This document shows positions 44,583-54,704 of a stretch of DNA of 64,000 nt, piece by piece. The stretch spans positions 434,001 through 498,000 of the forward strand of contig NZ_PPEG02000002.1 of NCBI RefSeq assembly GCF_002899945.2, written 5' to 3'. The notes beneath the pieces were generated by a model. That model had not been told where the DNA came from. It did not search any database and saw nothing but the letters and a program-made list of their open reading frames with translations. Every line of letters starts with the position of its first letter. The first letter of the stretch is position 1. The DNA comes from Chryseobacterium viscerum. GTDB lineage: Bacteria > Bacteroidota > Bacteroidia > Flavobacteriales > Weeksellaceae. Both the position numbers and the translations under genes were made by a program.

Positions 44583-45242
44583 CTAATTGTATTTTTTGGA
44601 AGCCAACAACTCTTTAAGCTTGAAAAATTCAATCTTGGTATTTTCTTCTGCATCTTCCATTCGTTCTTCGTATATTTTTACAAGTTTCTCATAATGAGGG
44701 TTGTTGTTGAGTTTTGCAGCGATTATGGCAATATTCGCTCTTGATGGATATATATAGTTGTGTACACACATTTTATCAGGGTACTCATTCAGTAGCTCAT
44801 CTACACGACTGACAGTAGAATTGCTATCAAAATATGGTAAAATATCCTCTTCAAGATATTCAGGGATGACTTTAATTAGATGTTGTATATCATTATCATT
44901 CTCAATCAGCCAATATTTAGTAGGCTTCCTCTTGTAATTAGTAGCGTCACCATCATAATCTCGGATATGAGAAAAGTAATTTCCCAGTGTTGAATAAGGT
45001 CTTCCCTCAATTTGAGCAATTGATTTATAAATAGATTCTATCGCATGTACATGAATTATTAGTTCAGGTTTTATGGTTATAGTAATGTCGTTTTCCTTAT
45101 AATAGTGCAACCGAAATATTTGATCTGACGTCTCTGTTTTTCGAATAAATTCAGTCTGCGTCTTTCTGTATTTAAATCCATGCTTTTGAAAGCTTTTTAA
45201 AATGCCTTCACTTATCTGCTGTGATACTTCTTTTATTTTCAT
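44583..45242 (-). CDS. Probable immunity protein of the Rhs nuclease tip
   Basis: 219 residues with no signal peptide. The N-terminal region (ILKSFQKHGFKYRKTQTEFI) resembles DUF4304-like folds and the C-terminal half is helical (ANIAIIAAKLNNNPHYEKLV). It overlaps the last 4 bases of the Rhs gene, so translation is coupled to the toxin, the strongest positional argument for cognate immunity. The family is not firmly recognised. Confidence 0.75.
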   Translation of the reverse strand: MKIKEVSQQISEGILKSFQKHGFKYRKTQTEFIRKTETSDQIFRLHYYKENDITITIKPELIIHVHAIESIYKSIAQIEGRPYSTLGNYFSHIRDYDGDATNYKRKPTKYWLIENDNDIQHLIKVIPEYLEEDILPYFDSNSTVSRVDELLNEYPDKMCVHNYIYPSRANIAIIAAKLNNNPHYEKLVKIYEERMEDAEENTKIEFFKLKELLASKKYN

Positions 45243-48200
45243 CGTCTTGTTACTCTATCTGGTATGTTATTAATATTTATTTCTTGTCCTTTTGCTTCTC
45301 CTGCCTTTTTCCCTGTAAGTTCTACTGTTTCTCCATTACGATACCTTTTCTGTGGCTTGCTAAGTTTAGCTTCTCCTGTTTTAGTTTCGTTAGTTCCTTT
45401 AACTTTCTTTGTTTGACCATCCAATATAACATTATCGAATACGGTTGTTTTACCATCTTTAAACTTACCTGTAACCTGCGTTAATACGTCATCATCTGGA
45501 AACTCATCTTCAAGTTCATTTGTAACTTCTTTCTCTGCTTTTTTTCCCTTAGTCTTATTATTTTCAAAAGTTGTTTTCTTCTTTTCAGCAGAAGAGCCAC
45601 TATCTCCGCTTTTTACTTTTTTATCACTATCGTTGTTAAGTACACGGTTAGCGATTACTAATCCGGTACTACCTACTGCTGCTGCCACATTTATCTGAGT
45701 ACCAATTACTCTTAATAAGCCATTATAGTTATTAATAGCATTACCCTTCATCTGCTCATACACTGCAGATCCTGCTCCCGCTTTTCCAGCGTAAATAGGA
45801 GGAGGTGTCATAGCTCCAACTCCGTATGCTGGTATTGGTATCCATTCTAAGCCTTCCAGCTCTCTACCATCAACAACCCTATTTTCTGAGAAATTGTAAT
45901 GCGACTGATAAGCATATTTTTCACTTAATGGGTCTACATTGAAGAACCTTCCCATAGCGGCATCATAGTTCCTCCATCGGTAAGAGCTCCATCTACTATC
46001 TGCCTGGTTTTCCTGCCCCTGAGTAGAGTATCTGTAGTTTGGCGATACTGTACCATTAAGATTCAAATCTCCGCCAAACTCTAATCCAAAAGGATAGTAA
46101 TGGTTGGTTCTGTCTATTTTCAGGTTTCCGGAAGCATCTTTGTAATACGCTAATCTGACGTTTCCTACCTGATCGGTATAGTTGTAAATATACTTATTTT
46201 GTACGAAATCATAATATCCTTCAGAGGTAGGGACAAAACTCAGTACATCATTGGTATACTGGAAGCCGTCCAGATAGTCTGTTTTACTTACGGCCTCGCT
46301 CTGTCCTCTTCCTGCTCCATAGGTGTACGTCTTTCTGAGCTTAGTTCCCCCTGCATTGTACAGATATTTTGTATTGACTTTATAAAACTGTCCGTTCTCA
46401 CGGGAAAGATACTCCTTATCAAATTTTATATAGTTGGGAAGATTAAGGTGATTGTAATCGATCTGCAGAATACCTTTATCATAATGTTTGGTCATGTTCC
46501 CATTGCTGTCATAAGGGATAGGATTTCCCGAAATATCAGGATACCCTGCATAATTACCTGAAGCATCAGTTACTGATGTAAGCCTGTTCCCTGTGTAGGT
46601 ATAGCTCAGATCATCCATCAGCTGTACTTCGATACCAAGAAAATACCTGTTTCTTTTTAAGGTCTGGATATTCCCGTTTACGTCATAGGTAAGGGTTTCA
46701 TTGTAACGATTATTCTTGGGAATTGTTCCATTGGGTTCAGAATAAATCCCACTTTTTAATCTATCTAATCCGTCGTACTGGTAATTATATCTTCTAAACC
46801 ATCCACCATCAGCAGCCTGCCAGTCCATTTCTGCAATATTCCCATTGTATTTTCCTGTAGAAACTTCAGAATAAGCAGGATTGTGATATTTAAGTTCATA
46901 AGCGAAAAGCTTTCCGTTCAAGTTGGCAGGATCATTTACTTTCGTAAGCCAGCCTCTGATATTGTAGGTTTGGTCTATAGACTGCAAAGGCGTACCCGTG
47001 GTATTGCCTGTCTTTTTATTGGTAAGCTGTCCCAGATCATTGTAGGTGTTTTCTGCCAGCAGTTCTTCTGTTTGGTTGTTCACCTTATGATAATGCTTCA
47101 GCAGTCTTTTCTGATCATCATACACAAACCTTTCTTTGAGGGCAACTTCTGTGCTGGCATCCAATCTTTTGTGATAGGTATAGCTTTCATCTACTGCCCC
47201 GGAAAAATCAAGCTTAAATTCCTTTTTGGTGTACCCCCCTAAATGGTTCCAGCTTTTCTCAGCAATCTTTCCCCCTTTGGTATTATAATAGAAATAGGTT
47301 TTCGTCCAGTTGTCATCCTCAATATTCTTTACATAAGAAGCTGTTGGCAGACCTTGGGTATTAGCCCCTCCGTTAAGTGACTTGTCTTCGTTAACTACAT
47401 ATTGATCGAGGATTTTCGCAGGAGGAAACTCCTTGGTATCCCTTGGATAAGAGTCATAGTAATTAACTGAAAGAAGAGTCTGAAAATTAGTAAAAAGAGT
47501 ATTGGTGTAATACACCATAATCCCATTTTTGCTAAAGCCTGTAGCAGTAGGTGTTTCGCTAATAACAAGATTACTAATCTGTCCCTGTAGATCTGCCCGG
47601 CTTCCTCCAGAGATAAGCCCGGTATAGGCAACACGGCCAAAGGCATCATACTTGGTCAGCAGCCATTGCCCTTTATTTTTCAGGTTCACATCCTGGGTAA
47701 GAACCGGGCGGTCTGCAGCATCATACACCACAGATTCCCAATCATCCCTTCCTGGTAACCTTTTCTCCACCTGTCTGCCCAGTCCATCATATCGATACTG
47801 GTAGCACAGGCTGTTCAAAATATCCGCAGAAATAACATTGTTATTCTGTTCTATCTTCTTTAGAGCCAGAGCGGGAATTACAAATGCTTTTTGCCCATAT
47901 TCGTTGTAGACATAATAGGTGTCAATGTTCTGTGATCCATCGGTTCTACGTACCAGTACCGTCTCACCACGTCCATTCTGAAACTGAACGACCGGAGTCC
48001 CGTCTTCATCGGTTACGGTATTTTTGTACAGAATCCCCGCATCGTAAAAGCCACTTCCCGGTGCTATGGATACAGTGGAAATTGTTTTGTTATCTGTTCC
48101 AGCGGTAGCTGTAGTTGTACTCGTGATAAATTTCTTTACCTCTGAGCCCTGGTTTACTTCATATTTATACTTTTGGGTATGTCCACCTCCCATCTTCCAC

Positions 48201-48610
48201 GGATCACCCGGCTGAGCCAGCTGTAATACTCTGTCTAATGGAGAGTTTTCAATTTCTTTTTCCGTGTAGGCATTGGCCGCACCATAATAAGAATTAGCTG
48301 TACTTTCATTCACAATTCCTGTATGGATAGCAGAATTGAGGGTATTAGCCGGAACAGGAAGAATATCCTTCGCCTGTCTTCCAAAAGCATCATAGGTAAT
48401 GGGGGTAACCAGGTCTTTCCCTGTAGTGGTAGCTTTTACACTAACAATCTGTTTAGGTCTTCCCAACCCATCGATATAGGTTACCGTCTCTATTTTTTTA
48501 CTGCAGTCACCGCTTAGGCAGGTTTTGGACTGTATAAAGTTTTCTGTTGTACTTTGTGCATAGGTCACCATGGCTGTAAACAGCAGACCTAATAGTTTTA
48601 TTTTTTTCAT
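45239..48610 (-). CDS. Rhs repeat protein with nuclease-like C-terminal toxin tip
   Basis: 1123 residues. After the signal peptide (MKKIKLLGLLFTAMVTYAQ) comes a DUF6443-like N-terminal region (CLSGDCSKKIETVTYIDGLG), then many YD/Rhs repeats (for example YDAFGRQAKDILPVP, YDGLGRQVEKRLPG, YTYTGNRLTSVTDASGNYAG). The Rhs core is GNVRLAYYKDASGN to VVDGRELEGLE (~810-920). A variable ~190-residue tip follows. Its end, TVFDNVILDGQTKKV then NETKTGEAKLSKPQKRY, fits a PD-(D/E)xK nuclease (D...ExK...Q). The Rhs shell probably encapsulates the toxin. The operon also holds a larger YD-repeat partner and a T9SS-sorted leader. Confidence 0.92.
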   Translation of the reverse strand: MKKIKLLGLLFTAMVTYAQSTTENFIQSKTCLSGDCSKKIETVTYIDGLGRPKQIVSVKATTTGKDLVTPITYDAFGRQAKDILPVPANTLNSAIHTGIVNESTANSYYGAANAYTEKEIENSPLDRVLQLAQPGDPWKMGGGHTQKYKYEVNQGSEVKKFITSTTTATAGTDNKTISTVSIAPGSGFYDAGILYKNTVTDEDGTPVVQFQNGRGETVLVRRTDGSQNIDTYYVYNEYGQKAFVIPALALKKIEQNNNVISADILNSLCYQYRYDGLGRQVEKRLPGRDDWESVVYDAADRPVLTQDVNLKNKGQWLLTKYDAFGRVAYTGLISGGSRADLQGQISNLVISETPTATGFSKNGIMVYYTNTLFTNFQTLLSVNYYDSYPRDTKEFPPAKILDQYVVNEDKSLNGGANTQGLPTASYVKNIEDDNWTKTYFYYNTKGGKIAEKSWNHLGGYTKKEFKLDFSGAVDESYTYHKRLDASTEVALKERFVYDDQKRLLKHYHKVNNQTEELLAENTYNDLGQLTNKKTGNTTGTPLQSIDQTYNIRGWLTKVNDPANLNGKLFAYELKYHNPAYSEVSTGKYNGNIAEMDWQAADGGWFRRYNYQYDGLDRLKSGIYSEPNGTIPKNNRYNETLTYDVNGNIQTLKRNRYFLGIEVQLMDDLSYTYTGNRLTSVTDASGNYAGYPDISGNPIPYDSNGNMTKHYDKGILQIDYNHLNLPNYIKFDKEYLSRENGQFYKVNTKYLYNAGGTKLRKTYTYGAGRGQSEAVSKTDYLDGFQYTNDVLSFVPTSEGYYDFVQNKYIYNYTDQVGNVRLAYYKDASGNLKIDRTNHYYPFGLEFGGDLNLNGTVSPNYRYSTQGQENQADSRWSSYRWRNYDAAMGRFFNVDPLSEKYAYQSHYNFSENRVVDGRELEGLEWIPIPAYGVGAMTPPPIYAGKAGAGSAVYEQMKGNAINNYNGLLRVIGTQINVAAAVGSTGLVIANRVLNNDSDKKVKSGDSGSSAEKKKTTFENNKTKGKKAEKEVTNELEDEFPDDDVLTQVTGKFKDGKTTVFDNVILDGQTKKVKGTNETKTGEAKLSKPQKRYRNGETVELTGKKAGEAKGQEININNIPDRVTRR

Positions 48611-48616
48611 TGGTGT

Positions 48617-51600
48617 TTACTGCTTATAGTTATACTTGAATTCTTTCACCACCTTGAAGCTGTAGTTTCCGGCGTTGTCTCTTTCCCTTATCTGAACCTG
48701 TTTCAATCGGTTAGCAGTGTCATAGACATACAGCTCTCTTATTCCTGATGGTGGTGTAATGGTGGTTACTCCCACCAAAGGATCGTAGGTATATTTGGTT
48801 ACCATCCCCACAGGCTGGAAGGCATCAAGAGCCAATAAGAGTTCTGCTTCTTTAGTAGGATCAGTGGCATCTTCATTGGATTTCGCTACGATAGTACTGA
48901 TCATTCCTTCGATTTGACTATAGGTAGAGCCTACAACTTTGGCAATCGGTCTGGTTTTGTTATATCCCCAGACAATACTTACAGGAGTACCGTCTTTCTC
49001 TCTGTATTGCAGAATATTTCCTTTTTCATCGTATTTTTCATAAGATACCTCCTTAGAGGAAACAGTTGGGTTCAGAGTATCATAAGAATATTCAGACAGA
49101 GGAAGTACTAAATTTCCGGTGATTGCATGAGGCAGAGCAGGTGGATAAATAGTTTCCTCACGGGAGGTTACTTTGGCTATATTATCTACAGTTTGCTGCG
49201 TCTTTGTTTCCAGTGGAATGCCTACCATATTTCTATCAATCATCAGCTGGTTGCTTTTCTCATGGGCATACTGATACGTTTTTTCTGCTGTGGACAGATC
49301 CGGAAAAATAGTTTTCTGGCTCGTCAGCTGAGTATGTTTTGGATTATTATAGAAATACTGAGTTTCTGTTTTCATCGCAGTTCCATTCAGATAATCTGTA
49401 GTTTTCTGGGACTTTAGGTACTCGAAATGGGAAATATTTTTGTATTGTACAATATCAAGATTGTCCAATTGATCATCAAAAGTAATAATGTCACCAACGT
49501 TTTTACCATAGCATTGATGTTTGTAAACTAATGTTACATTATTAGCTCCAGGTGTATAGCAGTTTTTATAGCCGTCTACAGACTTTCTGAAATGATTATG
49601 ATTTGTGGTACAATAAGTTTGTTCGTACGTTGCATTAATCTTTGCAGCCGTACAGGTCTGGGTAACATTCATTGATACCGGAACATCGTAGTTCTTTCTG
49701 ATGGCAAAGCCGTCTACCTGGAATTTTCTTGTTGTGTCCTCTTCGTAATTCATCTCCAGCGTTCTTACGATATTATTTCCACTATCCAGATACTTGGTTA
49801 GAATCTCATTCCCGTTGCTCCATCCAAAGTTGGTCCAGGGTGCCGATTTTATATCTGCTCCCCGCAAAATCTTCCCGAAATAATCAGTTTCGGTAGAATA
49901 CTGATGTACGATCGTCGATTTACCATCGATAATTTCCTGCACTGTTTTATAAAAAAGATTGGGGTGCGTGGCATTAAGTTGGTTGATATTGGAAGAAGTG
50001 AGCGCGCAATAAGTAAATCTTTCAACTCCCCAGGGGATAGACCCTCCGGTACTCCCTGGTAGCGAGTTCTGGACACAGGTTCTTGTTTTATTTAATCCCT
50101 CTGTAAAAACAGGCTCTCTAACCACTATTGCATTTGAAAATGATTCTCCAATATCTTTATAAACAAACCGGCGGGTTGTAGCAACACCGTTTTCCGAATT
50201 ATCTACAATTTTACTGATTCTTACCCCTTGAATATCAGTCTGGACGTATCCATAAACAGGTTCAGCCGTCGTGTAACTAGCGGCTATAGATGATCTTGTA
50301 CACTCAAAAGAAGTGGTAATTGAAAGTTTTAGTAACTGATTTTTGGGAATCTGCGCATAAAATGTATTTCCATTCAGAGGTAAAACAAACGTAGTCCCTA
50401 TTGTAGTTGTTGATCCACCTGGATTTTTAATATAAAAAGGAATAAGCTCTCCATTGGGTTTTGTAAGTTTAACAGCAGCTCTATGTTTCCCTGTTACCTG
50501 TAAATTGGGATCACATTTTGTGACATTGAAAGATGCCGATCCACCAAGCATAGTTTCTTCATCCAGTATAGAAGTAAAAGTTTCTGATTTTGTTATATGA
50601 GGATTTGTGGCATCAATATCGGTACTCTCTGCACCTATTGAAACTCCACTGCTTTGACCTGGCGTAATAAGTTTATCTTGTTTTTGGGTATGATTTTCAT
50701 ATGAAAATTCCGTATTTCCTTTGGTTGGATAAATTATTTTTTTTAGCATTCCAACCTGTGATTTAGCAGGAACTACCCCCTGAGCTGCACCAGTGTAAGA
50801 TATTGATGGTATTGAAAACTGAGGAATAAGATTGGTGTTGGTTAACATACCATTATAGTAGCCTCCTGTATCTCTGGCAAAGGAAAGCCTTGCCGGAAGC
50901 TCTTCAGGATTTATATATTCAAAAGAATGAACTGCTTTTGATATGTTATCACTAATACTGTTTAAAAACAGCCTTTTATTGGCAGTAAGCGAATAGCTCA
51001 GATTTATGTCATTAATAGTCACAGAATTTAATTTTCTGATAATCTTACTAAGCTTCTGATAATCTTGATCTCCTGTTGATGTCGTATATTCAAAGGTAAT
51101 TTCTCCATAATTTGGATTATTGCTATAAATCCTTTTGATTTGTTTTCCACCCACGGCTTGTAAATGACTGATTAGTCCACCAACTACTGGTGGGAGAGAA
51201 AATGCGGAGCCTCCACACACTGAAGGTTGTGCTGGCCCTATGGTATATCGCATCATTTGAGAATTAGTCAAGGTGGTAGAATATCCTGCATTCTGATTCT
51301 CAATAATAATCTGTTCCCCACTTGCCGGATCTTCTATTTTGGTAAGATACCAGGCAGTGATATTATTAGATAAAAGTGAATGTCCATCTCCTGAAGTCCT
51401 GTTCTCTGTAGTTTCCTTATCTGTAAAATAATATTTAATCCCATCATCCATCGTAATGGTGAAAGAATTGCCACCACTTTGCCCTTCAACAATGACATCT
51501 TTCTGGGAATAAACGATAGGCATTCCTCTTCTGTCGAATACAAACTTAATGCTGTGCCCGTTAAAATTAGCCATATATAGATCCTGCTCCGAATCAACCA

Positions 51601-52063
51601 GATCATTGGAAGCATTCTGGAAGTACTGCATAACTACAGGATGGCGTGTACCTAAGTTCTCAATATCAGAAGGGAAAGATATATTTACATTTTCTTCATC
51701 AGGAAGATCCCTGATAGTCCTTGTAATCACACCAGCTGTGATCATATTCCAACCGAGTCCGGTGGACCCGTTCATGTCATCGATTTTAATTCCATTCGAC
51801 CCATAGCTCAGCGCCACAGGAAGGCTAAGATTTCCGGCCTCGTAATTTGTCAAAGGTATATTAACGTTAGCCGTACCTGTAAAAAGACTTACTGGTATAT
51901 TCCCATAACTGCCTAATTTAAATGCTTCAGGGGAAGAAGGGAATATTTTAGGTAAGGTGGAAGGGTTACCTCCCGTTATTTGCGGGCCTGAAGGCCCCCC
52001 ACCTTGACCTGCAACAGAAATCATAGCTGCAAGAAAAAGGATAGTAATAATTTTTCTTTTCAT
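48617..52063 (-). CDS. Large secreted YD-repeat/Rhs-associated shell protein
   Basis: 1148 residues with signal peptide MKRKIITILFLAAMISVAGQ. The N-terminal region has FKLGSYGNIPVSLFTGTANV and LPVALSYGSNGIKIDD, then STGLGWNMITAG, as in TcB/SpvB-like shell proteins. The C-terminal part carries YD-like repeats (KYDEKGNILQYREKDGTPVS followed by WGYNKTRPIAK, then YTYDPLVGVTTITPPSG). It has no toxin tip. It is 6 bases upstream of the Rhs toxin gene and 7 bases after the T9SS gene, so all are one operon. It may form half of a toxin cocoon with the Rhs protein (inference). Confidence 0.88.
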   Translation of the reverse strand: MKRKIITILFLAAMISVAGQGGGPSGPQITGGNPSTLPKIFPSSPEAFKLGSYGNIPVSLFTGTANVNIPLTNYEAGNLSLPVALSYGSNGIKIDDMNGSTGLGWNMITAGVITRTIRDLPDEENVNISFPSDIENLGTRHPVVMQYFQNASNDLVDSEQDLYMANFNGHSIKFVFDRRGMPIVYSQKDVIVEGQSGGNSFTITMDDGIKYYFTDKETTENRTSGDGHSLLSNNITAWYLTKIEDPASGEQIIIENQNAGYSTTLTNSQMMRYTIGPAQPSVCGGSAFSLPPVVGGLISHLQAVGGKQIKRIYSNNPNYGEITFEYTTSTGDQDYQKLSKIIRKLNSVTINDINLSYSLTANKRLFLNSISDNISKAVHSFEYINPEELPARLSFARDTGGYYNGMLTNTNLIPQFSIPSISYTGAAQGVVPAKSQVGMLKKIIYPTKGNTEFSYENHTQKQDKLITPGQSSGVSIGAESTDIDATNPHITKSETFTSILDEETMLGGSASFNVTKCDPNLQVTGKHRAAVKLTKPNGELIPFYIKNPGGSTTTIGTTFVLPLNGNTFYAQIPKNQLLKLSITTSFECTRSSIAASYTTAEPVYGYVQTDIQGVRISKIVDNSENGVATTRRFVYKDIGESFSNAIVVREPVFTEGLNKTRTCVQNSLPGSTGGSIPWGVERFTYCALTSSNINQLNATHPNLFYKTVQEIIDGKSTIVHQYSTETDYFGKILRGADIKSAPWTNFGWSNGNEILTKYLDSGNNIVRTLEMNYEEDTTRKFQVDGFAIRKNYDVPVSMNVTQTCTAAKINATYEQTYCTTNHNHFRKSVDGYKNCYTPGANNVTLVYKHQCYGKNVGDIITFDDQLDNLDIVQYKNISHFEYLKSQKTTDYLNGTAMKTETQYFYNNPKHTQLTSQKTIFPDLSTAEKTYQYAHEKSNQLMIDRNMVGIPLETKTQQTVDNIAKVTSREETIYPPALPHAITGNLVLPLSEYSYDTLNPTVSSKEVSYEKYDEKGNILQYREKDGTPVSIVWGYNKTRPIAKVVGSTYSQIEGMISTIVAKSNEDATDPTKEAELLLALDAFQPVGMVTKYTYDPLVGVTTITPPSGIRELYVYDTANRLKQVQIRERDNAGNYSFKVVKEFKYNYKQ

Positions 52064-52070
52064 TGTGTTT

Positions 52071-53312
52071 TTATTTCTTAATTAGTTTAGCATTCGCCGT
52101 TTTATTCGTATCAGTTTTGATCGTTACTACGTATGCTCCCTGAACAAGGGCTTGCGTATTGATTTTAGTCACTTTGTTCTTTGTTTTTATACTTTGGAGC
52201 TGTCTTCCAGACATGTCATACAATAGAATATCAGCCTCTTTGAAGTCGTTGAATCCTATTTCTACGTAAGCATAATCAGATACTGGATTGGGATAGATCT
52301 TGATGTCATATTTTTCAATGAGTTGATCAACCTGCTTGTCGCCCAGTTTTATGATCTTCCAGTTTTCTTTACCCAGTTCTTCTGCACTGGTTCCGGCCAG
52401 AACAATAGAACCATCTCTGTTCAGTTTCAAATCTGAAAGTCGCTCTTCTTTTTGTCTGGATTCTCCCGTAATATATTTTCTCCATGCTTCGTTCCCTAAC
52501 TGGTTAATATAGAGTAGCCAAAAAGTATTATCCTCTGCCTTCACTCTGCCCTCGGAAGGAGTATATCCCCCCAGTAAAATTCCTTTGGTAGAGTTGTCAT
52601 CTGCTGAATGTAAAACGCTCATGCCCATCAGAATATCACGGTTTCCAAAGTTGTAGGACTTCTGCCACCTTTCATTTCCTTTGTCATCAAGGGCAACTAA
52701 CCAAAGGTCTGTTCCTTCTTCTATTCCTACCATTTTATTTCCTGATCTTTCTGATCTGGATTCTCCACCAATAATGAAACCACTTGAAGTTAATGCCAGG
52801 GTTCTCAAATGATCATCTGCTTTACCTCCGAAGTTCTTTTCAAATTCCACTTTATTATCCTTAGAAAGTTTTACCACCCAAAAATCTCCTTCTCCATAAT
52901 TTTCTGTTTTCTTTGTCCCTCCGGCATTACTTCTTGAGTAGATTCCGAGTAGTGCGCCACCGTCTTTTGTTGGAATCATCTTCTCCACTTCATCTAAACC
53001 TTTTCCGCCTAAAATAAGATGGGATAATTCTTTTCCGTCTTTGTCTAATTTGGTAATTAAAACATCTTTTGAACCGTAACCTTTTGCAGCGTTTTGCACG
53101 TTACCTGCAACGAAGAATCCTAAATCGGTGGTTTGAATGGCTGCTCTGGCTTCTTCGTCTGCGGCAGTTCCTAATGTTTTCTGCCACAGTTCCTCCCCAA
53201 ACGGATTAACCCTTACGAGCCATAAATCTGACCCTCCCTTAGAATCCTCTTTCTTATCTAATCCTTTTCCGGAATAAGACGTTCCAGCAAGTAAAAAACC
53301 TCCATCCTGAGT
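52071..53312 (-). pseudogene. T9SS-sorted repeat protein, C-terminal part (split by IS110)
   Basis: About 413 native codons from the insertion point. Several beta-propeller-like repeats are present, each with DLWLVxx and GGFLLAG or GGALLG turns (SKGGSDLWLVRVNPFGEELW, then DVLITKLDKDGKELSHLILG, then DGSIVLAGTSAEEL). The C-terminal type A T9SS sorting domain starts IKIYPNPVSDYAYVEIGF, contains LYDMSGRQLQS and ends ANAKLIKK. The first few residues of the visible frame (before TQDGGF) come from the IS end. Removing the IS restores a 512-residue reading frame with 54705-55004. Confidence 0.88.
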
Positions 53313-53391
53313 AGATTCTGTGTTGAATTCCAAATATTTTTTAATTTTGTTTTATTCAAGGCGGCTTTATGTTAGCCTCATTAGGGCAGTT

Positions 53392-54456
53392 TCATTTTCG
53401 TAATGGCTGCTCTAACTTTTGTATCACTGCTACCTCTTTTGGCACGTTTGACGGCATGTAATCTTTATCAAATGGCTTATCTGTTTTAAAGATCACATAA
53501 ATCAGTTCCAATATTTTCCTTTGTACCGCTACTGCGGCTTTCATTTTTATGCCATGTTTCGAAACCAGACGGACAAATAATGCTTTATGCTGATCATTAA
53601 ATCTCATTGCAGATAAAGCCGGCATATGCATCGCTTTTCTAAGATGCCTGTTTCCTTTCTTGGATATTCTTGGTGTCCCTTTTACCGAGGTGCCGGAATC
53701 TTTGAGCTTGACATCCAGCCCGCTGTAACTGACCAACTGCTTCTTGCTTTTAATCAGTTCAAAACCATTTGTCTCTGCCAGGGCTATTACTGCGGTTAAT
53801 TTTCCTACTCCCGGTATAGTAGTTATCATATTAATCTTTTTAACCAATTCCGTATCCTTTTTGACAAGAGCCCCTATCTCTGCTTTAATTTCCAGATCTT
53901 GTTTATCGATTAACCTGATACGTTTATTGGTCCTGTTGATACTGCTTTGATTGGGAAAAGCTTCTGCATTTTCCGCATGCAACTGGTTCTTTAACACCGT
54001 TCTATCTGCAATCAGCTGCCCCCTTTCACGGGTTAGCTGCTTCAGGTCTCTGAATATCTTTTTTGGCTTTTGCCATACTTCCAGTTTCCTTTCCAGTCCA
54101 AAGCGGGTAATGGCTTGTGATGCTGTTTTGTCGGTAACCGTATTTACATCAAGTGTCCTGAAAAAATTGCTGATCTTGTTGGGTAGAACAATGCTTACTT
54201 CTGAGCCATTGTCGGTCAGAAAATAGGCTAATGATTCATGGTAAACACCGGTAGCTTCCATTACATAATGGATCTTTACATCATTTTTAACCTGCTTTTC
54301 AGCCCACTGGGTTAAAGCTTTAAATCCTTTTGGGTTGTTTGGAAATACCTTGTAGTCAAAGATCTCTAAAGTTAATTCCTGATCCATACGTCCTAGGGAT
54401 ACTACCAGTTCCTTTTGAGCTACGTCAATGCCTGCTACCTGTTTTAAAATTGTCAT
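53392..54456 (-). CDS. IS110-family transposase (DEDD)
   Basis: About 354 residues from the ATG at 54456 (a GTG lies directly upstream). The N-terminal RuvC-like domain has VAGIDVAQKELVVSLG (first Asp), IHYVMEATGVYHESL (Glu) and VNTVTDKTASQAITRFG (Asp). A coiled-coil spacer follows. The Tnp_20 domain has TTIPGVGKLTAVIALAETNG and LVSYSGLDVKLKDSGTSVKG, then ISKKGNRHLRKAM, including the Ser region used in catalysis. IS110 transposases act with an RNA encoded in the element end. It looks intact. Confidence 0.94.
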   Translation of the reverse strand: MTILKQVAGIDVAQKELVVSLGRMDQELTLEIFDYKVFPNNPKGFKALTQWAEKQVKNDVKIHYVMEATGVYHESLAYFLTDNGSEVSIVLPNKISNFFRTLDVNTVTDKTASQAITRFGLERKLEVWQKPKKIFRDLKQLTRERGQLIADRTVLKNQLHAENAEAFPNQSSINRTNKRIRLIDKQDLEIKAEIGALVKKDTELVKKINMITTIPGVGKLTAVIALAETNGFELIKSKKQLVSYSGLDVKLKDSGTSVKGTPRISKKGNRHLRKAMHMPALSAMRFNDQHKALFVRLVSKHGIKMKAAVAVQRKILELIYVIFKTDKPFDKDYMPSNVPKEVAVIQKLEQPLRK

Positions 54457-54704
54457 CACTTTTTTTTATTTGTTTAATTAAATAAGTGAATAACCTTCCT
54501 TCGTCTTTTCTCCTGGGTGGATATTCTGAATATATAGCTATGCCATATTTCTTACATTCTGTTCAGACTCAAAAAGGAAAAGAACGTGAGGCAATATCTA
54601 CTCATGTACATACTTTGGGAGTTGTTAAGTTACGCTTCTGCTCTCACGATCCTTCACTTTTTATTAGTAAATTTATTATTTACTAAGTGCGATTCAAACA
54701 TAGG
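54457..54704 (-). ncRNA. Candidate bridge (seek) RNA region of the IS110 element
   Basis: The ~250-base upstream noncoding end of the element fits the place where IS110-group elements encode their guide RNA. Visible structure includes an AGTAAAT/ATTTACT hairpin near its outer end. I could not define loops or guide sequences by eye. Confidence 0.4.

Noticed and set aside
46199..49417. Several plus-strand open frames over the Rhs and shell genes
   Set aside because: Antisense to strongly supported Rhs reading frames with clear YD repeats; treated as shadows.
53744..54226. Plus-strand frames over the IS110 transposase
   Set aside because: Antisense to a complete DEDD/Tnp_20 protein with all catalytic motifs.
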